Shown here: piece by piece, positions 1-8,555 of the stretch
Position numbering within the stretch: the stretch's first letter is position 1
Layout: each line of letters opens with the position of its first letter
Assembly: GCA_016235085.1 (NCBI GenBank)
Contig: JACRMA010000064.1
Location: 1 to 43,460 of the forward strand
DNA length: 43,460 nt
Direction: 5' to 3'
Source: Candidatus Zixiibacteriota bacterium
Lineage (GTDB): Bacteria; Zixibacteria; MSB-5A5; WJJR01
Made by a program: the position numbers and the translations under genes
The notes under the pieces: model-generated
Told to the model about the DNA's origin: nothing
Databases searched by the model: none
What the model saw: only the letters and a program-made list of their open reading frames with translations

Positions 1-167
1 AGGAGATTGCTTCGTCGCTCCCTCCGCCTTCGGCGGAGACGCTCCTCGCAATGACTCCTCGTTCAGTTGATTCCACAAAAATGTCATTGCGAGGCGCGGT
101 TTTTTGCGCCGAAGCAATCTCATGCTTGCGGAGTCTCCCAACCTCACCCTGGGTTTTTCAACACGCC
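1..167. repeat. MITE-like palindromic element (family C), left end outside window
   Basis: Nested inverted repeats are visible: GAGATTGCTTCG near 4-15 pairs with CGAAGCAATCTC at 110-121, and CCTCGCAATGAC near 46-57 pairs with GTCATTGCGAGG near 84-95. The right end reads TTTTTCAACACGCC (154-167), the same kind of terminus as in the related elements at 13988-14113 and 16927-17166. It has no coding capacity. It probably lies downstream of the complex I genes as a non-autonomous element. The left end cannot be seen. Confidence 0.6.
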
Positions 168-237
168 CCAAAGATCGCGGCCGCACCCGTGACTCAATTG
201 GTCATTTAAACTTTCGTGGCGCGTGGCCGTCCCCCAT

Positions 238-370
238 GGGCGTGGCCGCGATCTCCGATCGCGGGAGGCCGGAGGCCGACATACAGGCGTACCCGAGCAT
301 CCACCCTCGCCCAACCACGGGACCAAAATCGTCCTTCGGCCGACCGCGATCGGAGATCGCGGCCACGCCC
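238..370. repeat. Element with 27-bp perfect inverted ends (family D)
   Basis: Bases 238-264 and 344-370 are exact reverse complements over 27 bp, and each arm contains its own small palindrome (CCGCGATC-TCC-GATCGCGG). A partial copy of the arm (GATCGCGGCCGCACCC) lies near 174-189. No gene is seen in 1-410. The structure may serve as a bidirectional transcription barrier after nuoD2, but it carries no U-run, so a terminator role is only a guess. Confidence 0.6.
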
Positions 371-410
371 GAGAGCCTTCGATTGTAAATCTAATCCTGG
401 GTGCGCGTTT

Positions 411-1634
411 CTACCGATCAACCTCACCCAGCACGATGTCATACGACGCCACTGTCGCCACCACATCGGCGATCAGCATCGGCTTCTTCGCATGCTGGAC
501 AACCGCATTGATCGATGAGATTGCGGTAAAACACGGAGAGCGCGCCTTGCAGCGCAGAGGAATATCGGAACCATCGGAAATGATATAGTAGCCCAGCTCG
601 CCACGCGGAGATTCGGTGCGTCCGTACACATCCCCTTTCGGCGGACGAGCCTTGCGAGGAATCGTCTCGTGAACATCCCCCTCCGGCAGCCCATCCAGCG
701 CCTGCCGGCAAATCTTCACCGACTCGGCCATCTCTTCTATCCGCACCCAGTATCGATCCCAACACGACCCCAAGGGACCGAACCGGCCTTTGCCCAAAGC
801 CACGTTCCATTTGAAGCGGTCGTAGATCGAGTACGGATCGTCGCGGCGCAAATCCCAATCGACGCCCGACCCGCGCAGATTCGGCCCCGTCACGCCGTAC
901 GAGATCGCGACCTCCGGCGGCAAAACTCCGACATTCGCGGTACGCGTGATGAAGATGTGGTTGTATGTCAGAAGGTCGTTGAAATCATTGATCTTCGGCT
1001 CGAAGTAGTCAAGGAACTCGCGCGTTTTCGCGACCCAGCCCTCGGGTAGATCGCGCGCCAGCCCACCCACCCAAATGTAATCGTAAAGCAGCCGGGCCCC
1101 CGTCAGCCATTCGAACAGATCGAGAATCATCTCGCGGTCACGAAACGCCCAGAGAAACGGTGTGAACGCGCCCATATCAAGGCCGTACGTTCCAAACGCC
1201 ACCAAGTGGCTTGCGATCCTCTGCAGCTCGCAGATGATCACGCGGATGTACTCGACGCGCTCGGGAACCTTGATTCCCATCAACCGTTCGACCGCCACCG
1301 CAAAACTCATGTTCTGGCTGAGCCCCGCTAGATAATCCATCCGGTCGGTGTAGGGCACAATCCCCGCGTACGGAAGATTCTCCGCGTGCTTCTCAAAACA
1401 GCGATGCAGATACCCGATGTGCGGGCGGATGCTCAGCACCACTTCGCCATCCATGGTCAATTCCAGCCGCAACACACCGTGCGTCGACGGATGCTGCGGA
1501 CCCATGTTGACCTTGTAGGTTTCGGTGAGATACGCACCCGAGTATTTCTCGGGCGGGGCGGGGATATTGATCAGAAGATCGTCGTCCTCGATCTCGTACC
1601 GTGGCGGAGCCTGGGGCGCAAAGACATCGGGCAT
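411..1634 (-). CDS. nuoD: NADH-quinone oxidoreductase subunit D, second copy (NuoD2)
   Basis: This is a 407-residue protein of the complex I 49-kDa family, which lines the quinone cavity at the tip of the connecting arm. The family signature MGPQHPSTHG follows about 43 residues from the start, then IGYLHR, the DRMDY segment, and the C-terminal ISDGSDIPLRCKARSPCF and DIVLGEVDR segments. It lacks the two CxxC pairs of [NiFe]-hydrogenase large subunits. It is the last gene of the second connecting-module set (B2-C2-I2-lipoprotein-D2), 29 bp after the lipoprotein gene. It is clearly different in sequence from the nuoD at 9179-10561 (which has MGPSHPAMHG), so the two are old paralogues rather than a fresh duplication. 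ATG at 1634 has AGGA upstream. Confidence 0.93.
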   Translation of the reverse strand: MPDVFAPQAPPRYEIEDDDLLINIPAPPEKYSGAYLTETYKVNMGPQHPSTHGVLRLELTMDGEVVLSIRPHIGYLHRCFEKHAENLPYAGIVPYTDRMDYLAGLSQNMSFAVAVERLMGIKVPERVEYIRVIICELQRIASHLVAFGTYGLDMGAFTPFLWAFRDREMILDLFEWLTGARLLYDYIWVGGLARDLPEGWVAKTREFLDYFEPKINDFNDLLTYNHIFITRTANVGVLPPEVAISYGVTGPNLRGSGVDWDLRRDDPYSIYDRFKWNVALGKGRFGPLGSCWDRYWVRIEEMAESVKICRQALDGLPEGDVHETIPRKARPPKGDVYGRTESPRGELGYYIISDGSDIPLRCKARSPCFTAISSINAVVQHAKKPMLIADVVATVASYDIVLGEVDR

Positions 1635-1663
1635 CGTTCAATCCTATTTGAGAAGCGTCAACA

Positions 1664-2230
1664 TCAACTGGGAACAGCCGGAGCCGGCGGCAAGGGCAGG
1701 AAATGGCGCCGCGCATCGAGCTTGAACTGGCGGCGGTCACGCAACCGCTGGTCGCCGACCACATACACGTAAACCCAATTCACTTTCTTCGTCGCCTCGA
1801 TCTGCGGTACGGGCCAGCCCTTGGACCCCAGCGAATACTGTCCACTCGCCATGTTCTCGAAATCATAGACAATCAGCCCCATTCCGGTCGAATCGGCGAC
1901 AATCACGCGCAGATTCATGGGGCGGTTCAACCGGATGTACATAAACTCTTCATAATCCGCCGCGGGTGTCTTCACCCCCTCGCGATCCGATTTCGACTCA
2001 ATGACGATCGCCGTGTCGACATTGAACGGCCGCAACGTCGAGTAATTGGGCGCCAGCCGCGCAAAATCCGCATCACTGCGATACAGATACCCGTAATTGT
2101 GATCGAACAGCTCCGCGGACGCTTGGTCCGCTGTACGCTGCCCGCTACCGCCGCCGGAACACCCGGCGACAGCCAGCAATCCCACCAGCAAAACGGCCGA
2201 AAGAAGGCACCACTTTGAAGTCGTATTCAT
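1664..2230 (-). CDS. Lipoprotein encoded inside the complex I cluster
   Basis: This is a 188-residue predicted lipoprotein. The N-terminus has a basic start, a hydrophobic stretch and a lipobox LAVAGC with the lipidated Cys at about residue 24, followed by a Gly/Ser linker. The mature part has no domain I recognise; it is moderately acidic and ends in a Pro-rich tail. It lies between nuoI2 and nuoD2 with short gaps on both sides (36 and 29 bp), so it is probably co-transcribed. It could be an accessory or assembly factor of the second complex, or an unrelated passenger. ATG at 2230 was chosen over the ATG at 2248 because it starts directly before the signal sequence. Confidence 0.75.
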   Translation of the reverse strand: MNTTSKWCLLSAVLLVGLLAVAGCSGGGSGQRTADQASAELFDHNYGYLYRSDADFARLAPNYSTLRPFNVDTAIVIESKSDREGVKTPAADYEEFMYIRLNRPMNLRVIVADSTGMGLIVYDFENMASGQYSLGSKGWPVPQIEATKKVNWVYVYVVGDQRLRDRRQFKLDARRHFLPLPPAPAVPS

Positions 2231-2266
2231 TTCCGGATTTGCTCCCAATCTCCGCAGGTGGAAAGT

Positions 2267-2773
2267 CTAAGCATAAATCCCGATTGTAGTCGTCTTCCCC
2301 CCGACAGACTCCCGGACCCGCGCCGTTTCCGCCTCCGGATAAGTCGCATAGTGATGAATCAAATTGTCCCGGTTGTACACCGAGTTTTCGTAATCCGGTG
2401 TCATCTTGAGGCACTCGGTCGGACAGGGATCGACGCACAAGGCACAGAAACAGCACTTGGCGAAATCAATGTCGAATCGCAACACGTGCAGTTTCTTCTT
2501 CTGGCCGTTGGATGTCTCGCCCAGATCCTCTTCTTTGCCGGCCTTCGCGGTTTCAATCGCGATGCAGTCGACCGGGCACGCCCGCGCACATTGCAGGCAG
2601 CCGATGCAGTCCTCGATGATGTTGAACAGCCTCCCCTTGGCCCCCTTCGGCAGTTCCCAAAGCTCGTCGGGATACTGCAGCGTGTTGGGCTTCTTGAAAA
2701 GGTGTTCAAAGGTCACCCGCAGTCCCACGAGCAGGGACCAGAATCCGGTGACTTGGCGTCCGAAGTTTCCCAT
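2267..2773 (-). CDS. nuoI: NADH-quinone oxidoreductase subunit I, second copy (NuoI2)
   Basis: This is a 168-residue 8Fe ferredoxin subunit of complex I that passes electrons to cluster N2. Both cluster motifs are intact: CIGCLQCARACP (Cys56, 59, 62, 66) and CxxCxxCxxxCP (Cys107, 110, 113, 117, with an extra Cys108). An N-terminal amphipathic segment (residues 1-27) is typical of the family. It is placed between nuoC2 and a lipoprotein gene. It keeps both clusters, unlike the nuoI at 4031-4444, so it may supply the only fully functional I subunit of this locus. Confidence 0.93.
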   Translation of the reverse strand: MGNFGRQVTGFWSLLVGLRVTFEHLFKKPNTLQYPDELWELPKGAKGRLFNIIEDCIGCLQCARACPVDCIAIETAKAGKEEDLGETSNGQKKKLHVLRFDIDFAKCCFCALCVDPCPTECLKMTPDYENSVYNRDNLIHHYATYPEAETARVRESVGGKTTTIGIYA

Positions 2774-2801
2774 TGCCTGCCTTTCAAACCCGAAATCGAG
2801 C

Positions 2802-3377
2802 CTACATTCCTTCCAGGTCCGGCTCCTGCCGTTGCGGAGGATTCGCCCGCAAATCCGGCGTGTCCTTTGATACCCAGTGGCCGCGGTCGGGATTCATCCC
2901 TTCTGCGTATGGAACCCTCAGGCCGCGATACGTCTCCTGGACCACATAGTCCTTCCGCAGCGGCCACCCTTCCCAATCGTCCGGGCACAGAATCCGGCGC
3001 AGATCATGATGGCCGTCAAAGACAATCCCCATCATGTCGTACGCCTCCCGCTCATGCCAGTCGGCAGTCCCAAACACGGTCGACACTGTGGGGACATGCG
3101 GATTCTCGCGATCGGAGAGTTCAATCTTGAGCGTGAGCTTATGGTTATGCTTGATCGAGTGCAGATTGTACACCACCTGCAGCTTGTCTTTGAGGTCAAC
3201 CGACGACAAACACATCAGCGAGGTCAGGTCGATGCCCGGCTCATCTCTCAACCAACTGCACACTTCGGCAATCGACTGCGCCTCGACCGTGCAACTTGGA
3301 TCAACACCTTCGGCCAGATCACCGATGCGCTCATTAAAACGGGCCTTCAGCCTGGCGTGGATTTCTTGCGTCGTCAT
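2802..3377 (-). CDS. nuoC: NADH-quinone oxidoreductase subunit C, second copy (NuoC2)
   Basis: A 191-residue 30-kDa complex I subunit. The family signature is visible in the segment WHEREAYDMMGI followed by HHDLRRILCPDDWEGWPLRKDY, near residues 107-143. ATG at 3377 lies 11 bp after the nuoB2 stop, and an upstream extension would only re-read nuoB2. It is divergent from the nuoC at 10588-11124. It belongs to the B2-C2-I2-D2 connecting-module set. Confidence 0.92.
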   Translation of the reverse strand: MTTQEIHARLKARFNERIGDLAEGVDPSCTVEAQSIAEVCSWLRDEPGIDLTSLMCLSSVDLKDKLQVVYNLHSIKHNHKLTLKIELSDRENPHVPTVSTVFGTADWHEREAYDMMGIVFDGHHDLRRILCPDDWEGWPLRKDYVVQETYRGLRVPYAEGMNPDRGHWVSKDTPDLRANPPQRQEPDLEGM

Positions 3378-3388
3378 TTCGCTTCCGC

Positions 3389-3946
3389 CTACGCCGCCAT
3401 CACCGGCGCCAGTTTCTTGCCCAACATCTCTTCCCGCTTGATCTTCTCCTGAATCATCATCAGGCCTTCCAGCAACGCCTCCGGACGCGGAGGACAACCA
3501 GCCACATAAACGTCAACCGGAACGATTTGATCTACGCCCTTGAGGACATGGTAGCCGTGCTTCCAGTACGGTCCCCCGCACGTGGCACAGGAACCCATCG
3601 AAAGCACATATTTCGGTTCCGGCATCTGCTCGTACAACTTCTTGACCCGCAATGCCATCTTCATCGTCACTGTGCCGGCCACGATCATCAAATCCGATTG
3701 CCGCGGCGATGCCCGCATCACGCCCATCCCGAACCGGTCGATGTCAAACCGACCGGCGGCTGTGGCCATCATTTCGATCGCACAACACGCCAGTCCGAAC
3801 GACATCGGCCAAACCGACGACTGCCGCGCCCAGGACAAGACCTTGTCCACCGAGGTGATGATCACGTTGTTGCCGTGACGCCCTTCCAGAGGCAACGTCT
3901 GTTCGGCCTTCTCCCGAATCTTGATTTCCGTCTGGGTCTTGCTCAT
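3389..3946 (-). CDS. nuoB: NADH-quinone oxidoreductase subunit B, second copy (NuoB2)
   Basis: A 185-residue PSST-type subunit that holds cluster N2 next to the quinone site. The four ligand cysteines are present: the tandem pair Cys54-Cys55 (GLACCAIE), Cys120 (GSCATCGG) and Cys151 (AGCPPRPE). The start at 3946 has GGAAG upstream and begins a normal hydrophilic N-terminus. It follows nuoI1 after 84 bp of leader that may hold a local promoter. It is the first gene of the second B-C-I-D set. Confidence 0.94.
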   Translation of the reverse strand: MSKTQTEIKIREKAEQTLPLEGRHGNNVIITSVDKVLSWARQSSVWPMSFGLACCAIEMMATAAGRFDIDRFGMGVMRASPRQSDLMIVAGTVTMKMALRVKKLYEQMPEPKYVLSMGSCATCGGPYWKHGYHVLKGVDQIVPVDVYVAGCPPRPEALLEGLMMIQEKIKREEMLGKKLAPVMAA

Positions 3947-4030
3947 GAATCTTCCTTCTGGACTGGCAAATGGCGCGATGCTCACGAGGAGGCCTGGCTG
4001 CCACCCGAACATCGGGCCCAAGCTCACATG

Positions 4031-4444
4031 CTATTGTACCAGTTGCTGTTGCAAGAAGTCAACGGGTTTGTCCCCGCGCTCACTTTTCGGTGGCAAAGAA
4101 AGCAGTGTATCGATATTCAACACCATTCCCTCACGCGACAAAGCGCCGATCTCGGTAATGCCCGTATCCATCCGAATCGCATCCTCCGGGCAGGCTTCGA
4201 CACAGAAACCGCAGAAGACGCACCGCCCGATATCAATATCAAATACTTTTGGCCGTTTCTCGATATTCGGATCATCCACTTCCTCGGCGGCAATTGCCGA
4301 GACGAAGCGCATTCCGTTCGACATACCGGAGAAGTGCCGCGCCGTCAAAACCAGCCCGCGCCAGATCTCCGGCAGATAGATCTTCTCCCAAAACGTCAGC
4401 ACCCGCCGCCGTTCCGAAACATTGATGACGCGCACCGTTCCCAT
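4031..4444 (-). CDS. nuoI: NADH-quinone oxidoreductase subunit I, first copy, lacking one iron-sulfur motif
   Basis: A 137-residue NuoI-like protein. The N-terminal membrane-contact helix region (residues 15-38) and one cluster motif CVFCGFCVEACP (Cys75, 78, 81, 85) are normal. The family should have an earlier CxxCxxCxxxCP motif, but residues about 38-54 are instead encoded by a 47-bp exact inverted copy of a nuoH segment, and only 34 residues separate the N-terminal helix from the surviving motif. The frame stays open. As it stands it could bind one [4Fe-4S] cluster and should break the electron path if used in a complex. Either it is a real mutation tolerated because nuoI2 exists, or an assembly artefact. 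The start at 4444 is 5 bp after the nuoH stop. Confidence 0.85.
   Translation of the reverse strand: MGTVRVINVSERRRVLTFWEKIYLPEIWRGLVLTARHFSGMSNGMRFVSAIAAEEVDDPNIEKRPKVFDIDIGRCVFCGFCVEACPEDAIRMDTGITEIGALSREGMVLNIDTLLSLPPKSERGDKPVDFLQQQLVQ
4285..4331 (-). repeat. 47-bp inverted repeat, copy in nuoI
   Basis: Bases 4285-4331 are the exact reverse complement of 4843-4889 in nuoH; identity stops at both ends. The two copies are 511 bp apart. In nuoI the block replaces the region of the first [4Fe-4S] motif, so the nuoH copy, which encodes a conserved loop, is the likely donor. Confidence 0.95.
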
Positions 4445-4449
4445 CGCAC

Positions 4450-5541
4450 CTACCGTCCAATCCACAAAACGATGATTGCCGTCACCAGTGCGTTCGCCAG
4501 CGAAAGCGGCAGCAGAATCTTCCAGCCAAGATTCATCAGTTGATCAAAGCGGAATCGCGGCAGCGTCCACCGGATCAGCATCTGCAGCCAGCAGAAGAAT
4601 GAGACCTTCAGCACAAACGAAATGACCCGCAACGATTCCACCAGCCAGGTGTTCATGTCCCACGTTGATCCCCACGGGAACACGAAGCCGCCGTCACCCA
4701 GATACGGTACCTGCCAGCCACCGAAGAAGAACGTCGTCACCATCGACGCAACCAGGATCTGCTCGATGAAATCCGCGAACATGAACATCCCGAACTTCAT
4801 CGAAGAGTATTCCAGGAAAAAGCCGATAATCTCCGACTCGCCCTCCGGTATGTCGAACGGAATGCGCTTCGTCTCGGCAATTGCCGCCGTCATGAACAAA
4901 AGGAATCCCAGCGGCTGGAGGAAGACACCCCACATCGGCAGAAACCCGAAGAGCACCCCCCCCTGCGCCCGCACAATCTCCTGCAGCGAGAGCGTCTGGA
5001 AGATCATGACCACACCGACCAGCGTCAGGCCGAACGTAATCTCGTAGGAAATCATCTGCGCGGTCGCGCGAACCCCGCCCAGCAGCGAGTAATTGTTATT
5101 CGAAGACCAGCCGGCGAGCACCACCCCATAGACCGCCACCGACATCATCGCAAAGATGAACAGGATGCCGACGTTCACATCGGCCACCTGCAAACCAATC
5201 GACTGGCCGGCGATCACAATCGAACTGCCGAACGGAATCACCGCAAACGATAACAGCGCAAAGAAGATCGAAAGCACCGGCGCCAGCGCATGGATGAACT
5301 TGTGCGGCGTATCCGGAACGAAATCTTCCTTGGTGAACATCTTCACCGCATCGGCGATGATGTGGAACAACCCCCACACCCGGAATCCGAGGATCGAGGC
5401 CCGATTGGCGCCGATCCGGTCCTGCATCACGGCCGACTGTTTGCGCTCCACCCACGTGAGCAATCCACCCAGGCTGAGCGCGAACATGACGATGAAGATC
5501 GTCTTGCCGACCGCTGCACCGATTTCCATTCCTGCACTCAT
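4450..5541 (-). CDS. nuoH: NADH-quinone oxidoreductase subunit H (NuoH)
   Basis: A 363-residue membrane subunit that forms the roof of the quinone channel and contacts B and D. About eight hydrophobic segments are seen, with the family signatures WVERKQSAVMQDRIGANRAS near the start, and AETKRIPFDIPEGESE followed by EYSSMKFGMF in the quinone loop. Length is normal. It is the only nuoH in the window, so both connecting-module sets would have to share it or use a copy elsewhere. It starts 11 bp after nuoG. The conserved loop DNA (4843-4889) is the source of the inverted block in nuoI. Confidence 0.95.
   Translation of the reverse strand: MSAGMEIGAAVGKTIFIVMFALSLGGLLTWVERKQSAVMQDRIGANRASILGFRVWGLFHIIADAVKMFTKEDFVPDTPHKFIHALAPVLSIFFALLSFAVIPFGSSIVIAGQSIGLQVADVNVGILFIFAMMSVAVYGVVLAGWSSNNNYSLLGGVRATAQMISYEITFGLTLVGVVMIFQTLSLQEIVRAQGGVLFGFLPMWGVFLQPLGFLLFMTAAIAETKRIPFDIPEGESEIIGFFLEYSSMKFGMFMFADFIEQILVASMVTTFFFGGWQVPYLGDGGFVFPWGSTWDMNTWLVESLRVISFVLKVSFFCWLQMLIRWTLPRFRFDQLMNLGWKILLPLSLANALVTAIIVLWIGR
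4843..4889 (-). repeat. 47-bp inverted repeat, source copy in nuoH
   Basis: This is the partner of 4285-4331. Here the block encodes the highly conserved AETKRIPFDIPEG loop of NuoH, so this is the native location. Confidence 0.95.
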
Positions 5542-5552
5542 TCGACTGTATC

Positions 5553-7193
5553 CTACGCCGTGGCCGTGGCCGCACTGCGCCGCGATGGATTAACGCCGGC
5601 GTCACCGAGCTTGCTATACGTCAGACCAGAAAAATACTCGACACTTCCCGCCAATTCCGTGAAGCAACTCTCCGGCAGCCGAGGCGCTGCCTTGAGCTCC
5701 CAGCGATTGGCCAGATCAACCAGCATCTCCAGAAGCGGGCGCGACTGTCCGACCGGAGGAATCGCCTGATCGAAATGCTGCACCCGTCCTTCGAAATTGC
5801 AGATCGTCCCGTCCGTCTCGGCAAATGTCGCCATCGGCAGCGCCACAGCCGCCAATTCGGTGAGAACTGAGCCATGCGTCTGGATGGCAATCAGCGTCTC
5901 GACATTCTTCAGCTTTTCGCGCAACGCCTCGGCGCTGTAACGCGACAGCAGTCCATCACCGACGATGAACAATGTCTTGAGTTTCCCGGCCCCCGCCGCT
6001 TCGAGAATCGTCTCCACCGTCGGATCGGCGGTGTGGGGCGCTCCGATAATCAGACCGGCGCCGTACGCATTGGCGAACGTATCCGATTTGCGCAGCAGGT
6101 TGTCCTCGACGCCGTTGGGATCGGCGGGGCAACGGTGCGCAATCTTTTCAATCTTCATTCCCTGCTTGAACAAACACCGAACTGCGTACAGTTCCTCATT
6201 CGAAAGATCCGGCGTGGCGATCACCGCGGCCGCCGCCACACCCGTCCGGCCGACCTGATGCGTCACCTGTTCATCGACCTGCGACAAGGCCAGCGTCCAG
6301 TCGGCCTTCTCCTGTCCCTTGCCGGTCAGACGGACCAGCGGTTGCAAAAGCCGGTCTTCGGATTCGAAGCGCTTGTACGAATACCGCCCGGCATCGCACA
6401 TCCAGTGCCCGTTCACTTCGCCGTTGAAACGCGGCTTCAAGCGCGCGACCAGCTTGCCGTCGTTGTGGTGCGAACGGCGCCGATTCGCGTGGATCTCGAT
6501 ATTGCACCCGCGCGAACACCCGTGACACACCGACTCCGTCTTGTCGAGATACCACACCCGCACTTTGAAACGGAAATCCCGGTCGGTCAACGCCCCCACC
6601 GGACAAACATCCGCCAGGCACCCGGAATACGGATTGTCAACGGTGACCCCTTTGACTGGAAGAAGCTCGGAGTGGTCACCACGGTTGAAGATGCCGAGCT
6701 CATGCGTCTTGCTGACCTCGTCGACAAACCGCACACACCGCGAACACAGAATGCAGCGTTCCGAATCGAGCATGATGTGCGGCCCGATCGGCATCGCCTT
6801 ATGCTTCTTAAGCTTGTTCTCGAGCAGCGTCGAGTCATACTGCCCGAACTGCATGTAGAATTCCTGAAGCTTGCACTCCCCGGCCTGATCACACACCGGG
6901 CAGTCGAGCGGATGATTTGCCAGCAGGAATTCGAGAATCGCCTGCCGCGCCACGATCACCTTCTCGGTCGTCGTGCGCACAACCATGCCTTCGGTCACGA
7001 ACGTGTAGCAGGCAATCTGCAGCTTCGGCGCCTTCTCGATCTCGACTAAGCACATCCGGCACGACCCGGCAATCGACAATCCCGGATGGTAGCAGTAACG
7101 CGGGATATATATCCCGAGCTTCTCCGCCGCCTGGATTACCGTCGTCCCGGCCGGAACATCTATGGTGCGATCGTCGATCGTAACTTTAGGCAT
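5553..7193 (-). CDS. nuoG: NADH-quinone oxidoreductase subunit G (NuoG)
   Basis: A 546-residue peripheral iron-sulfur subunit. In order: a plant-type [2Fe-2S] domain with Cys34, Cys45, Cys48 and Cys62; a His-ligated cluster motif with His94, Cys98, Cys101 and Cys107; Cys147, Cys150, Cys153 and Cys197 for the N4 cluster; then Cys223, Cys226, Cys230 and Cys266, matching the extra N7 cluster at the edge of the molybdopterin-oxidoreductase-like domain. That last domain is short compared with the ~700-900-residue proteins of many bacteria. It works with NuoE and NuoF as the NADH-oxidising module. The gap to nuoF is 48 bp. Confidence 0.95.
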   Translation of the reverse strand: MPKVTIDDRTIDVPAGTTVIQAAEKLGIYIPRYCYHPGLSIAGSCRMCLVEIEKAPKLQIACYTFVTEGMVVRTTTEKVIVARQAILEFLLANHPLDCPVCDQAGECKLQEFYMQFGQYDSTLLENKLKKHKAMPIGPHIMLDSERCILCSRCVRFVDEVSKTHELGIFNRGDHSELLPVKGVTVDNPYSGCLADVCPVGALTDRDFRFKVRVWYLDKTESVCHGCSRGCNIEIHANRRRSHHNDGKLVARLKPRFNGEVNGHWMCDAGRYSYKRFESEDRLLQPLVRLTGKGQEKADWTLALSQVDEQVTHQVGRTGVAAAAVIATPDLSNEELYAVRCLFKQGMKIEKIAHRCPADPNGVEDNLLRKSDTFANAYGAGLIIGAPHTADPTVETILEAAGAGKLKTLFIVGDGLLSRYSAEALREKLKNVETLIAIQTHGSVLTELAAVALPMATFAETDGTICNFEGRVQHFDQAIPPVGQSRPLLEMLVDLANRWELKAAPRLPESCFTELAGSVEYFSGLTYSKLGDAGVNPSRRSAATATA

Positions 7194-7241
7194 CGTCTGT
7201 CTGCTTCACATTCCAACGGAGTACAGCGGGCAGAGCCCACC

Positions 7242-8555
7242 CTACACGGCCACGGCTGTTCTTTCTCCGATATGAGTGACCGGGATCGGCGCCTGGCCCA
7301 CCGGCCGCCCGCGCTTGATCCACTCCTCGAATTCCGGACGGAATTTGGTGACCCAACTGATCACCGGCAGCGCCGCCGCATCGCCCAACGGGCAGATCGT
7401 GTTCCCCAGTACATTCTTGGCAATTCGAATCAGATTATCCGCGTCACCCATGCGTCCATCGCCATCAAGGATGCGTTGGATGATCTTGGTCATCCACGCC
7501 GTCCCTTCACGGCAGGGCGTGCACTGGCCGCACGATTCGTGCGCATAAAACCGCGCGAGAACCAGAAGCGCCGCGGGTATGGAAACGCTTTCATCAAACA
7601 CCACAATCCCCGCCGAGCCAAGCATCGATCCAATCTTGGCCAGCGAATCAAAATCCATCGGCACGTCGATCTCCGCCGCCGTCAGAATCGGCGCGGACGA
7701 TCCACCGGGAATGACCGCCTTCAACTGCCGTCCCCCGGAAATCCCGCCCGCGTGCTCATAGATGATCTGCCGCAGCGGCGTACCCATGGGGAGTTCGTAC
7801 ACACCCGGCTTGTTGACGCGCCCGGAGACTGAGTAGATCCGCAGTCCGCCATTGCGTTCCGATCCCAGATCGGCAAACGCCTGTCCGCCCATTTCAATGA
7901 CGAACGGCACGTACGATAGCGTCTCGATGTTATTCACCACCGTCGGACAGCGCTGGTATCCCTCAACCGCCGGGAATGGCGGTTTCAATCGCGGCCAGCC
8001 GCGTTTCCCCTCGAGCGATTCCAAAAGCGACGTTTCCTCGCCGCAGATGTACGCCCCCGCGCCGCGATGCACAACAATGTCGAGCGCGAAATCGTGTCCC
8101 AAAACACGGTCGCCCAAAATCCCCGCCGCCTTCGCTTCCGCAATCGCGCCTTCGACCCGTGCGATCGGCAGATCGTACTCACCCCGGATGTAGATGAACG
8201 CTTTGTGCGAACGGATGGCGAAGCACGTGATGATGATCCCCTCGATCAAAAGATGAGGGTCATAAATCATGATATACTTGTCTTTGACCGTGCCCGGCTC
8301 ACCCTCGTCGCCATTGACGACGAGATAACGCGGCTTCGGCGAATCCTTGGGCAGAAAGCTCCATTTGCGTCCCGCCGGAAATCCCGCGCCGCCCAGCCCG
8401 CGCAAATTCGACTTGATCACGTCCTCGACAATCGCCTCGGGCGCCAGCGCCAGAGCCTTCTCCACACGCGAATACCCGCCGTTCGCTTTCGCAACCGCCA
8501 GCGTGTGCGAGTTCTCGATGCCGATATTCTTGGTGACCAGCTTCAACATATTCAA
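7242..8555 (-). CDS. nuoF: NADH-quinone oxidoreductase subunit F (NuoF)
   Basis: A 437-residue flavoprotein that oxidises NADH with FMN and passes electrons to a [4Fe-4S] cluster. Visible are the Gly-rich nucleotide segment GLGGAGFPAGRKW (residues 53-65), NGDEGEPGT (81-89), the GAYICGEETSL segment (167-177), and cluster ligands Cys342, Cys345, Cys348 and Cys388. Length is normal. It is preceded by a 120-bp hairpin-rich gap after nuoE, unusual for this otherwise tightly packed operon. Confidence 0.96.
   Translation of the reverse strand: MNMLKLVTKNIGIENSHTLAVAKANGGYSRVEKALALAPEAIVEDVIKSNLRGLGGAGFPAGRKWSFLPKDSPKPRYLVVNGDEGEPGTVKDKYIMIYDPHLLIEGIIITCFAIRSHKAFIYIRGEYDLPIARVEGAIAEAKAAGILGDRVLGHDFALDIVVHRGAGAYICGEETSLLESLEGKRGWPRLKPPFPAVEGYQRCPTVVNNIETLSYVPFVIEMGGQAFADLGSERNGGLRIYSVSGRVNKPGVYELPMGTPLRQIIYEHAGGISGGRQLKAVIPGGSSAPILTAAEIDVPMDFDSLAKIGSMLGSAGIVVFDESVSIPAALLVLARFYAHESCGQCTPCREGTAWMTKIIQRILDGDGRMGDADNLIRIAKNVLGNTICPLGDAAALPVISWVTKFRPEFEEWIKRGRPVGQAPIPVTHIGERTAVAV

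Noticed and set aside
411-1634. [NiFe]-hydrogenase large subunit
   Set aside because: The NuoD-like protein lacks both CxxC pairs required for the NiFe site.
5874-7049. Long plus-strand frame opposite nuoG
   Set aside because: It is the antisense of a clearly conserved gene and shows no protein-like composition.
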